From Wuchereria bancrofti (lineage: Eukaryota; Nematoda; Chromadorea; Rhabditida; Onchocercidae): a DNA stretch of 64,000 bases. A model generated the notes under the pieces. That model searched no databases. It saw nothing but the letters and a program-made list of their open reading frames with translations, and was not told the origin of the DNA. How positions within the stretch are numbered: the stretch's first letter is position 1; each line of letters begins with the position of its first letter. Below are positions 53,457 through 64,000 of the stretch, piece by piece. Location of the stretch: assembly GCA_005281725.1 (NCBI GenBank), contig SSBO01000012.1:7634559-7698558 (forward strand), read 5' to 3'. The position numbers were made by a program, and so were the translations under genes.

Positions 53457-53498
53457 CTGAACAAGAATGATGTCATTTCTGACATCATTCTTGTTCAG
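53457..53498. repeat. Perfect inverted repeat: 19-bp arms, 4-base loop
   Basis: The arm CTGAACAAGAATGATGTCA is followed by TTTC and by its exact reverse complement. The stem has no mismatch, and pairing stops at both the outer edge and the loop. It is shorter than a typical microRNA precursor and is not followed by a T tract. It may be a fold-back insertion footprint or a cruciform-forming site. Confidence 0.9.
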
Positions 53499-53637
53499 TG
53501 GAAAGACTGCTTCGTTTGCTTCATTTCATAAGATTGATAGAAAAGTGACTGCGTTCAGCAAATCATAAGTACCACTTCCTGAGTATCTTGATCAATGATG
53601 AATACCCATTCTCATTCTGGATAATGTTCAACGGAAC

Positions 53638-53690
53638 ACACATATATATATATATATGTATACACATACATACACATGCACACATAACAT
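53638..53690 (+). repeat. TA / CA microsatellite
   Basis: A TA run (ACACATATATATATATATAT) passes into CATACATACACATGCACACA. The open frame across it encodes only repeated Tyr/Thr/His and is not a gene. Confidence 0.85.
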
Positions 53691-54795
53691 TGTATGTTTC
53701 CTTCTAATTAGTTCGGAAAGTACTTGTAGCATAATTAGAGGTAGTCAATCGATTCTTCGCATCAGAAGCTTATTTTATATGCAGAACTTAAATCTTGTTA
53801 CACATTTAATTAAATTAGAAACAGACAATATGAAACTTATTTTCGACATAAACACGTTTTTTCTCATATTTTTTCCAGCATTCTCCTTCCTACACGATTA
53901 ATACATAACTGAAAAGTTTTCTTCCTGCGCAACAAAGCAATGGATTTTCTGAAAACAGACAAAAAGTACCTAAATCGCGTATCAATACTATAACCTCCTC
54001 AACCACTTTCAATTTTAATTTTATAACAAGCACTGAGATGATGATATGGAGATAATGTAATCAGAAAATAAATAAAATAAATAATAATAAAGAACAAAGC
54101 GTTTGAGTGGCACAATAAACTGAGTTGCTGCTATAATATCACAGCTGCTGTATCATAAATTTAACTTGCAGCTGACAAGAAAAAAACTCTATAAAACATC
54201 AAAGTTCTACGTTATTTCCTAATCCTCTTTCATTCCTCCATTATTTACTAACCCCACTTTCACTTAAACCAAGATCAAAGTTCACCGTTATTTACCAAAC
54301 CATCCTTTGCTTAAAACAATCAAGTGCGTGTTTTGTATTTCTTCCTGTCACATTTTGCTTATACCGAACAATTTAACTCGAAATCCAAAATTGCAATTTT
54401 AAGAAAACAGTAGCGAGTTACAATTATTATTTATTTCTTCTATACCTTGAAATAACAAATAGTATAAAATTCCAATTTTGCATCCCTCTTCAGAGCAGTC
54501 AGTCATTAAGAATCCGGAAGGCCAACTCGAAACATTCAGTAGACTTTGCAGTGGTCTAATGTATGCTTGAGAAAATTTCAAAAAAGGAAAGTAATCTTTC
54601 TTCTTGTTTTTCTATCAACAACAAGATATTGAGTCGACAGTGAAGCTAAGTTAAAGCTATGGAACTATTTCATCTACCTATTCTTCGTTAATGATGAAAG
54701 ACAATTATAGATAGAACAGCATTTACAATGCTTCAAACTTCATCTTAATCAAAATTTTCTTTTCTATGATAATACACAAATAAATAATTTGACAA

Positions 54796-54827
54796 GGGAA
54801 CATTGATCTGATTTTTGATCAATTCCC
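54796..54827. repeat. Imperfect inverted repeat
   Basis: GGGAACATTGATC and GATCAATTCCC face each other across TGATTTTT; the right arm lacks two bases of a perfect match. A small fold-back element with no visible role. Confidence 0.6.
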
Positions 54828-56822
54828 TTATTCTGTGATTGGTCGAAATTGCCTATATCATAATCTGAACTTTAACACATTTAATATATTAAAATATATT
54901 TTATTTCCTAACATCAATTTCCAAGTATTTTTATGGGTAGCACACTTCCGCTTGTTCATTTATCAATGAATTAATGAATCCGTCCGTGTTAAATGAATGG
55001 CAGAAATGCTGTAAATTATGTCTAAGACAAAAAAGAATTAGAGTTCATGAATATTATTGGCTAATAATCATTGACATTAACTTTCTTAATCAAAAAAGTG
55101 TTGGTAGTGTAACGCAGATTGTGTAAAAATCATTTTTAAGATTGCTTAGCGCTGTTAGCAATTGTAAACTTGGAGAATAAAATGAACATTATATACAAAA
55201 TATAACACACACAACGTTGTGGAAAATATGTTAACGAAATGAATCAGTTTTGTACATTTGCAGAAACAGTAGGTTGTAGCGACCGTTCAACAAGATTGAT
55301 TGATTTTTCACAATTGTAAATGATAGATGATGAAAAAAGTTCTCATCAGTTTTAGTAACCTAATAGTATTCGTTTCTTTTCTTTTACAATTATATTAGTC
55401 TGCACAGCAAAGTATTTTCAAGCAAATTTATATTCCTTTCAAAAAAGATACTCCGTTCTTTTTATATTTCATCATCCAGTTAAAAGAATAACTTTCTCAA
55501 TCATCAGAAACATATTTATCTATTGAAGCAAGGGCGAGAATTAGTTTTTTTTTTCCCCACAGTTGATCATCATTAAAAATCTGCTCTGGAATATCCACAA
55601 AATCAAATCAAGAATAATGTGACTGACAAAGTTTCGAAAGGACATCGCTAAAAACCTTACGTAAGCTTTTTCATATCAATTCAACATTAATTTCAAGTGA
55701 TATTTCAAAAAGAATAGTATTCAATTAACTCTTAACTTGGTTCAATTTCTGTGAGATTCACGAACATTACACTTTAATCTCCATAAATGGACAGGAAAGA
55801 ATTTTTTGCTTCTTTTTAATTAGGAAAATATATTTAAAAATGTATTTAACTGAACATCAAAAAGCTTTATGTAATCTTCGCTTTATTTGTACAATTCGAG
55901 CTTAATATTTCAAAATCAGTGTTATTATGCAACGCGCCCTCAATCATAGGCTGTTATATTATTACTTGGAATTCTGACCCATTCCCACATCCAAAAAATC
56001 ATATTTCTTCTCAGTTTCAATATTTTCAATGCAGTAGCCCATCCATAAAAAGGTACGAAATACTGTAGGTTATACACCAAGAATTTTTAATTAATTTACT
56101 TATTGCCAACGAAAATTGATATACGTAAACTGCCTGAAGGATTTGAGCCTGAAGGCTGAAAGCTGTTTTAACAATTATTTTCTAACTTTCTTACAGTAAA
56201 AAATTACTGAAATATTCTATTTACAAGATACTTGAAGTTTTGTAAAAGTAGCAATAAAGCATTTCACACGACCATTTAAATATAGCACAAAAAACGAAAT
56301 ATATGTAGGAACAAATGACGAAGAAATATAACCCGTAGACATCGGGATTTCATCCACTGTTTTTCAAAGAGGAATAGTGCAATTTAGAATTCCAGTTTCA
56401 CAAATATGCACGATGATAAATGGAGACCTTGAAGCCAAAGTGCATAAAAAATGTCAAGTAAGCCATAGAAGTCAAATTAATTCAACAATATGCTGACTAC
56501 ATCAATGATGTTGCTCAAACAATACACAATACGGTGACCAAATATTTATTGATCAAAATCAAATGATAAAAAAAGCAGGTGGTCATTCCAGCATGATAAG
56601 GAGATTGTACATGTTCATTTCGATGGATTTTCTTCTTGTTTTTCAGATAAATTATTCATTTGTATACTTTAAACATGCTGCAAATACCGCTCTGATGGAT
56701 AATAATTAAATTACTGCCATTTCATACAAAACATATACTTGGCATTATATTTCAAAGTTCTAAAAATTTGAAAGTTTTGGAAATTCTAGTTTTTGGAAGT
56801 TGTAAAGAATTTGACCGACCTC

Positions 56823-58817
56823 TTAGAGACCATTGGGCAGATGTGAGACTGCAGAATGTTTATGCGGTATGCCCACTTGATCAAGATGTTTTCTTGTTAA
56901 GTAACCCCTGAAAATACCTAATAATTAAATTTTCTTTAAGTGCAGTGTGTACCTTTTTTGGTAGGCAATGAAATTCATTGTTCAGACATATTCTAAATTA
57001 TATAGAATAATAAAGTGGTTCTAAAGAAATTTTCAAATAAAGATGAGTATATGATAAATAAAATTGACGACCTAATGTGTGCCTGTATTTTTTTGGCAGC
57101 TTCATTGCCTTCTTTTTTTTCTTGTTCCAAATGCCACCGTTTTAGAAAACCACGAATTTCAGCCTGAATTATGGTTGCTGCTCGATCTTCAATTACATCG
57201 TTGTGCACCACAGAACCAGCAACATTAACAGAATGGTATCTGGTAGAATGATATGTAGAAACATATCTTACTTATTCTTCATTGTTAAAATTTTGTTGTA
57301 TTTTTATTATAAATCTAATCGTTAAATTGTTAATAGAAATTGTCATTCTTGATTAATTTATTCGTCACGTTTTTTGAATTTTTTTATACAATTTTGCAGA
57401 AAATCAATGATATTCGAATACATTTTTCAAACTTTTAAGTATATACAGCCCTCTCTCTTTTTCTCTCATGAATCCGTTATTTCCTCAGCAAAATAATGAT
57501 TCAGAAAATTGCACGCAAATTTGTAAATTTGTCTAGATACTATTAGCGAATCAAAACCAACTCAAAATTTTTTTCTGCATCTAGCAAATTAATGCGATCC
57601 GTGGATGAACAAACGACATCAGTTTTCTTCTTGCTGAGACCAAACTTTTGTGGATTGACTCGAACCTAAATAAAAAATGCTGAAAGAAAAATAGTGGAAT
57701 CAAACAGAAATAGAATATAAAAATCCGATGAATTTGAAACTAAAGAAATGAAATTAACTCGTCAGTAATACTTACAATATGCCCACGATATGCGGCTTGA
57801 ATTTTTGTAGCTGCTTCCTCCAATGGCTCTAATGATCGTTCGGTCATTTTATCCTTCTCGTGATACTGAATTTTATTTCATTTAAATTCCCGCCAAGAAG
57901 GAATCCAATAAATTTAAAAATTTAGATCTTCATGCTTTCCACTTTGACAGATTTGGTTTCTCAAAAATTCTTTTTCTCCCACTTTTTGTCAAAAAACCTT
58001 TCTCTCACTTTTTAGACATATGATATCAATTTAATTGACAACTATTCATAAAAAAGACACAAACCTGTTTTTGTAAGTCAATTTTGAAAGATTCATATAA
58101 AGCAGAATCCTTGAGTACATCTTCTGCATTATTTTCTAGAAAAAAATCAATTCAGTTCGAATAGATTTTATCAAATAGATTTTTTTACCTAACAGCTAAA
58201 AATGTTTCATTCAAGCTAATCAAGTTTGTTTCTAATCAACCTTTTTCTCAAGTCTGGCCATACTACTATTCTCAAGTTTTGAGCTGTCAATTATTGTTTG
58301 ATGATGAATGAATGTATTACTTTCAACACCATATGTGTTGCAGTGGTTGGGAAAGGAGCTACTGATGAAAAAAGTTGAACTCACACATATCATATGAATT
58401 AATTGATCAAAACATATGTGATTTAAATAAACAAAAAGAGAGGACGACTGCTGGATTTGGAAAATTGTAAAATTTCTAGTCCTTTAGCGAACTTCACTCA
58501 GAAGTATTTTTAAACTAGTATCGCGTTGAAATCAGTGACATATTTTTCCATATAATGACAAAAGAAATGTTAAGTGGTTATAATTTTTAAAATGTAGTAA
58601 TTTGTAGTTATATAGTATTAAAAATATATGCGGAAATTCTGGAAGAATTTAAAAAGTTCCAAAACCTACGTTTGCGATGTTTCTGCAAAATATCGAAAAA
58701 CAGAATCGAAAAACTGATTAAATCAATTGGCTGTGTTCTCAGTGTTTCACGTACTAACGCTTCTAATAATGGACGTAGTCCAATTGGTACTTTGTATTCA
58801 TTTGATGATTCTGCCAT
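56823..58817 (-). CDS. SPA17-like protein: RIIa docking domain and three IQ motifs, 221 aa
   Basis: Six exons in consistent phase: 58817-58670, 58135-58065, 57865-57776, 57665-57562, 57239-57072 and 56907-56823. Residues of about 10-48 are an RIIa dimerisation/docking domain (VPIGLRPLLEALVRETLRTQ, PIDLISF...FFDIL), the fold of PKA regulatory subunits, SPA17, ROPN1 and CABYR, which grips amphipathic helices of AKAPs. Three IQ calmodulin-binding motifs follow: AATKIQAAYRGHIVRV (91-106), AATIIQAEIRGFLKRWH (158-174) and AAKKIQAHIRGYLTRKH (185-201). Human SPA17 has the same order with one IQ motif in 151 residues. SPA17-like proteins belong to flagella and cilia; nematode sperm have neither, so sensory cilia are the likely site (inference). 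The donor ending exon 4 (GA|GTTGG) is the least certain junction. Confidence 0.87.
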
Positions 58818-58825
58818 GTGGTTTT

Positions 58826-58838
58826 CTATAATTAAAAA
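58826..58838 (-). promoter_or_regulatory. Probable trans-splice acceptor of the SPA17-like gene
   Basis: On the minus strand TTTTTAATTATAG ends eight bases before the ATG at 58817, with no coding exon visible upstream. Confidence 0.4.
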
Positions 58839-61800
58839 CACATGGCAATAGACGTGAAATAAATACACAATAATGAAGTCGCACTTTTGACTAAAGATTA
58901 AAAAAAAAACTGTCAGAAAATTAATAAGGATGATATAATAAAAAACTATTTAGCAACAATGAGCAAATATGCAAATATCCTTTTAGCCTGATAAGAAAAC
59001 AGACGGGTTAGATCGGCATACTTAAAATGATCACTAAGTAACTTAAGTTCAAATGTTCTTTTTCAAATATTTTATCGATCCAATTGTCGGAATCAGAAAT
59101 CCAAAAATTGTACTGGAGGTCTTAGCTTACATGTGTTGTATGGTCTTAACTTAAGCAAGGAAATTTCAAGAGGTCACAGGTTATTTGGAATGCTTTATTG
59201 AAATTGCACTGAAAACTGAAATTATAGTGAAAAAAATGAACTCAAATTAAAGAAAAAGTTGTTGGTAGTATGTCTTCAAAAAGAAAAAAACTGCACAAAT
59301 ACTTAAGTTCTTGTTTTTTAATTCGTTTCAACATTTTGTCTTTTTCCCATGTTTATTCAGTGTTGTAATCTAAATGCATATCGACTGATCATAAGGATTT
59401 TGAAAGGGCATAACACTATACCAATTTAGGCCTCAGTTGTGGTGAAGTAAATCATTTCAACTTTTTAGAGGAATTTCTAGTTAAGTTCAGGTAAAAAAAA
59501 TTTTTTTAAACAACAATGATTAAATACCTCTAATATAAAAAAGCACGGAAAATGAGGATAGCAATTGTAAGGGGAAAGATCAAACGGAAAGGATTATAGA
59601 TGACTTTCTAATATCATTTGTGTCCATCCTCGAATTTGTAATAATTTTTTGACCCAATCCTTTATATGCATCAACTTCACATAATTAATTAAAGAAAGGA
59701 ACTACTTGCTGTGTTTGATTATCCCAAGTTGTAATATAAGCACAACAATCCTCGTAAGAATGATCACAGTTTTTCTGAGAGGAAAGATTTGTTGTGCTTC
59801 TGGATTTCTGCAGTAAAAAGTTTCAAAAGTATCAAAATTCCAAATAAAATAATTCCTATAGCCCTTCTTTCCTTGCTGACAGCCTCTATCACAGGGCTGC
59901 AAATGGGTCTACCGGAAAAAGTTTACAAATTTTCCAGTTGCTTCCATACGTCTTATTTCAGTCAGCCAATGGATGACGTTATCTTCCCGATTTGCTTCAA
60001 GCTTCGTTCTACCTTGAGACATCTGTCTAGAAGTAGCCACTCTTATATCATAATGAAATGAGTCAAATTACGTGGAAGCATGTTTGACTCCAGACCTCGA
60101 CTTTATGTAAAGTTGTAATATTAAGATAAGGAGAGCGGTCGAACATATGTTATAGACGCTCCAAATAAGGCGGTAAAGGTAAGAAGTGAAAACCGATGGT
60201 ACCAAAAATAACATTTCTCTGGTCCAAGTGATTTTGGGCTTTATTCTACTCTACAAAAACAGCATCCAAACTGTTTTGCCAAGAGCAGAAGAATGAAGAC
60301 TGAGGTTTACAAAAAATTAGTTTGGAAATGGAAGAGTTGAAATAGACATTAATACCACCGGTGTTCCGAACAACGGCTAATCGAAACTACAACAAAAACA
60401 ACAATGGTAGAGATGACAATGACAGAGCTTAGCGCTCAGTGTTAGCTGTCAAATGACGAATGTGCTGAATGCACGGGTAGACAGACAGACAGACGGGCAT
60501 TGCAACAACACACATCCATCCATCCGATGAGGACAGCGGACAGTTGGAATTTTTGCAGACACATGAACATGTGTCCATAGCAACTGAAGCGAACAGAAGG
60601 TGCATCAAAGTTCAATTAGCACGAAATATATTTCAAAAATGAGTTGAGTAGTTCCAATATGCGTCACCCAGGTGAGTGCGAGAAGGATGAGAAGCCTGAA
60701 AACGCTGCTTCAAACTTCACTGATGCATTCCTCAGCAAATTGTTTCGAAGAACGAGAAGTTGGAAAATCTTCCTAATATTGCTTCATTTTGTCACCTTTA
60801 CTCGACTCTCACCGTATTCTGAAATATGATTGTGCTAATTTCGTTCTATCTTGACTTGTCATCTGACCAAACATTATGAACTAAAAAGGACAAAGCTGTG
60901 ATGAGAAAAATCTATTATTAAGATGACATATATATGACAGTTTGATTTAAGTAGATTCAACATTTTAGACGAAGCAGAATTCAAGTTAGTGGATCCAGTG
61001 AGCGATACATAGAATCGAAATCAAAATGTGAGAGATATTAGTGAATGACAATCTGTCATGTTCGAAACATCTGAGGAAATATGACAAACAGAGGTAAATA
61101 TCAAATGTAGAAAAATTAAAACTCAAAAAACTGGCGCAAATATAAATATTTCATACTGTAAAAATAAAATGAAACTAAAATAACGAAAACAACAGGTAAA
61201 AAAAAATCTAAAATATGCTCATTTTGCTTAAATACATCACTGCTAGCTAAACGCTAATTATTACTAATAAGAGTCTAACTTCATAATTGATAAGCGCATA
61301 ATGAAAAAATTATTTGTACTTAGAGCCGAGAAGAAACCTTCTCGAAAAGTAATTCATAAGTTATTGAAATGTGAGATGGGATTTAACATCTACAATTATA
61401 TCATTCTTTGTCAAGCAGCTGTCGATGATATTTTTACAGCTTATTGTAATCATCACTATTTTCTCCATTTCTCCACTAAGTAAATGAATCATCCCATTTT
61501 GAGTACTGAAGTATCAGAAATTCAAAAATGTGCTACCTGTGAGGATAACTTCATTTTTTAGAATCAAGTGGCGAAGGGATAAAATGGAGGCTAGGTTTTC
61601 TATTCATCTTACATTTTTCGTTCGAAACTTTTTCAGCCTCATGCACAAATCAGCCAAATAAATTTATTAGCAAATCCCTAAACCTATTCCATAACTGTGT
61701 TTTTTCAAAGTTATACTGTTCCAAAAGGTTACAATATTTCCCTAATACTTCTGTATAGAAAGAAAGTGCAGAAAACAGTAAGACTAAAGTGGTATAAGAA

Positions 61801-63111
61801 TGATAGATAAGTTATAAATCCTTTTTTAATTAGCAATGGAAAGGAGTTGCAATTTTCCGCTTTTGAAAGGAAAAAATGAGAAATGCTAATGAATTAAGAA
61901 AGAAAACCAAGAGAAAACAGGACGAGTTACGAAACATCAAATATTGCAAGATCCTATTGTTGTAGAATAACGTCTCCTAGTACTCAAATCTATCCTATGA
62001 ACTTCTGATGTATACATTTGTGAGTGGAACAATATGCAGTAAAGTTCATCATCAAAATATTGTCTGCTCACATTTGATTATCATCTGATTTTGAGGTCTT
62101 ATTTCATGACCTTTAAACATTATAAGAAATTGTAAATGTACATTGTGTGAATTGTGCACTAAGTTATTCATCTTATTTATTCACGTTTTTGAGCTTTGAT
62201 TAGTGAAAGTACGCACTTTTATTTAGTCGTCAATTGAGCATACTTGAAGTTTGTTATATAAAAAAGAAATATTCAAATGCTTAAATTATGTGAGCATAGC
62301 TTGGTTGGTCAATAAGTTTAAGTAAGTGTATGTTTTTTGTTACAGGAATAAATAAAAAAGCTCGCTGAATCAATTGTACTGTGAACACTTCTAGACTGAT
62401 TTACCAAGCAAGTCTCATAAGTAAATCTCTTTCTCAAAGTAGTTCTTCTTATCAAATTAAAGAAAAAAATTTTTTTTTAAAACTGCTTTTGAAAATGCTA
62501 CATTGAGAGAGCTTGAAAGAAAAGAAATATTTCGTAATTATTGAGAAATATGAGCTATTCCTAAGTGGAATGTTTAGTCATCACTCGACCAAGGTAATAT
62601 AAAGGATGTAAATGAATTGCCAAGTGTGTCGTAAAGATAAAGATATGTTTATGATTTTAAATGAATCAAACATGAACAATATTGTTTTACTATTGATATT
62701 ACTAGAAAAGGAATAAACAGAAAACAAATAAGAATTCATCATAGATGAACTTATTTCATTACTTTGTTATTATGCCAAAATTACTACACTATAAAACTTA
62801 TATTGGTTTTTTTGTAAATTTTCATGTCATTTGACATTACGTCTGTTAAGCTTTCTTGAGAATTCTGCTAGATAAACCTTGCAGGAGCCAACCTCAGAAC
62901 TAGGAGACCGCACTTGGATTAATATGGGAGTCTTCCAGTTGTGCAAAAAATATCACACAGAAACGAATTGTTTTTTCGGTTTATCTTTCCTTTTGATAGA
63001 TTTCAGTGATGACATCTGTTGTGGAAGCAAAATTTCTCTTGGTAGATTGTTAAGTTAATTTATTATTTCGGGAAAGATTGCAGGGAGATTCGTTGAATGT
63101 AGATGTAAGTA
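58839..63111. other. Intergenic region
   Basis: About 4.3 kb. The part from about 60300 to 60800 is richer in G+C and contains GACA and CATC short repeats, an X-box-like site (60571-60584) and a 56-codon frame from an ATG at 60659 with a basic-hydrophobic segment (FRRTRSWKIFLILLHFV). A 90-codon frame at 59789-60061 lacks an early ATG. I accept none of these as a gene. The rest is AT-rich. Confidence 0.5.
60477..60496 (+). repeat. GACA microsatellite
   Basis: Four to five units of ACAG/GACA (GTAGACAGACAGACAGACGG). A CATC repeat (CATCCATCCATCC) follows about 30 bases on. Confidence 0.85.
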
Positions 63112-63517
63112 TGTGGGGTAAGAGAGGAAGAGAATAATCCTTTATTAACAGAAGCAACCGTACAATCTTGATAAATCCAACAAAACTGATGCATTATATA
63201 TATTAAGATGTGGGAGTGGTTTATAATCAGACATTTTTACAAAGATCGTTTAGTTTAGATGATAATGAGTTACTTGAACAATAGGTTACAATGGACAATA
63301 GTTACAATGCAAGGATTGCATCACAAAGAACTTACATTGGGTGGCAACTATAGTTGGTTACAATTGACATTAAATGGTGGATGCTCATGGCATAGGATTG
63401 TTATAAGATCAAAGGTCAGCTAAACGAGTACGATGCATTGCAAAGGAAATTATAATGGATTGCTATATTAAGCAGTATTAACATTTATTTAGCTTCGCGA
63501 TATTGAAATTCGCGACA
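63112..63517 (-). mobile_element. Putative 3' LTR of a BEL/Pao retrotransposon
   Basis: Read on the minus strand, about 110 bases after the pol fragment comes GGTCGGGAG, which could be a degenerate polypurine tract. It is followed by TGTCGCGAATTTCAATATCG, with a short CGCGA/TCGCG stem. About 400 bases later, after an AATAAA near 63141-63146, the segment can be closed at CCCCACA, giving TGT...ACA ends. The order pol, purine-rich tract, LTR with internal AATAAA is what an LTR element requires. The other LTR is outside the window, so the ends are not proved. Confidence 0.4.
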
Positions 63518-63607
63518 CTCCCGACCTAGAAAGTTAGATGATTTGTGGGTGGGAGTTTTTTGTTGTTTTGTTGCACTTCTAGTTCGTTGAGCTATGGTTC
63601 CTCTTGT

Positions 63608-64000
63608 TCATTGTATCCTTCGATATTGCTGTTTTATCCTATGTTTCTTCTTTCTGAATTTCCAAAGGTTTAGAAGAAATAATTTGATAGGCATTGTACA
63701 TGGAGCTAGGAATCCTAAGCGATCGTATTGAGATGCTAGGAATTGTAATATTGTTCTTTTTGTTGGTACTTGATCCTTCCAAGGTTTTAGGGTTGTTTGA
63801 ATTATGTCTTCATCTGGGTTCCAATTGATACCAAGAATCCTTTTAAACTCATTTGTTTCTGCTCGATGTTGTTCGGGAATCTTAGAATTGAATTCTTTGT
63901 TGTTTGATAAGAATTCTCTAACATTCATTGAGGCATCGTTAAAGATGTTTTTCATTTCTTGATATTTGAGTAGAGCCTCATCGATACACTTGGTTGATAC
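63608..64000 (-). pseudogene. BEL/Pao retrotransposon pol fragment (truncated)
   Basis: The minus strand is open from the right edge to a TGA at 63608-63610. Family signs are a helix followed by MNVREFLSN, FKRILGINWNPDEDII, KRTILQFLASQYDRLGFLAP, and KLFLLNLWK. This is the conserved stretch around the end of the reverse transcriptase in Pao-type pol (the region annotated as Peptidase_A17/Pao). A complete element would continue for many hundred residues with RNase H and integrase. Here the homology ends at LLNLWK, followed by about 16 basic residues and a stop, and the putative LTR begins only about 90 bases later. The copy is therefore internally deleted and dead as it stands. It extends beyond the window to the right. 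Confidence 0.85.

Larger units (their letters stand above)
44597..56822. other. Twelve-kilobase gene-poor region
   Basis: AT-rich throughout. It holds a GA microsatellite (about 45901-45922), three copies of a TTTAAGAGAA-like word (about 45300-45335), an isolated candidate exon (48230-48313), a perfect 19-bp hairpin (53457-53498), a TA/CA microsatellite (about 53638-53690) and an imperfect hairpin (54796-54827). Open frames are short, without splice partners or recognisable domains. Confidence 0.55.

Noticed and set aside
1..64000. CRISPR arrays, insertion sequences, prophage or operon-style bacterial systems
   Set aside because: No regularly spaced repeats, no long uninterrupted ORFs and introns throughout; the DNA is eukaryotic.

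Overview
This is eukaryotic DNA, most likely from a nematode and plausibly a filarial-type one. It is strongly AT-rich, and its genes are broken into small exons by introns of about 75-400 bases that begin GT and end AG. Most of the genes found here have a TTTTCAG-like acceptor only 5-23 bases before the start codon, as expected where a spliced leader is trans-spliced on. There are no bacterial features: no Shine-Dalgarno sites, polycistronic ORFs or CRISPR arrays. I assembled all gene models by eye from open frames, splice signals, intron phase and family motifs. None has been checked against transcripts or databases.

Layout. 0-3.5 kb: mostly non-coding, with a weak minus-strand partial gene at the left edge. 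3.57-7.10 kb (+): a ten-exon PH domain + proline-rich linker + two PDZ domains protein. 8.36-11.15 kb (+): a six-exon GSKIP-domain protein. 15.37-17.93 kb (+): a seven-exon membrane-anchored short-chain dehydrogenase of the HSD17B11/RDHE2 type, with a possible alternative anchor exon. 24.82-25.76 kb (+): a small BTB/KCTD-like protein. 28.24-34.22 kb (-): a seventeen-exon SLC16/monocarboxylate-transporter-type permease with a very long central loop. 41.35-44.58 kb (-): a seven-exon glycogen-targeting PP1 regulatory subunit (RVxF + CBM21). 44.6-56.8 kb: a 12 kb gene-poor stretch with one isolated candidate exon, microsatellites and a perfect 19-bp hairpin. 56.82-58.82 kb (-): a six-exon SPA17-like protein (RIIa docking domain + three IQ motifs). 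63.1-64.0 kb (-): the 3' end of a broken BEL/Pao LTR retrotransposon running off the right edge.

The genes do not form one pathway. Several fit kinase and phosphatase scaffolding: a GSK3/PKA-associated GSKIP domain, a PP1 glycogen-targeting subunit, an RIIa-domain anchor and a PH/PDZ adaptor. The others suit lipid/retinoid redox chemistry and monocarboxylate or related solute transport. I found no convincing undescribed multi-gene system. The most unusual points are the PH-PDZ-PDZ architecture, the about 270-residue loop of the transporter, the two competing N-terminal exons of the dehydrogenase, and a SPA17-like protein in a lineage whose sperm have no flagellum.
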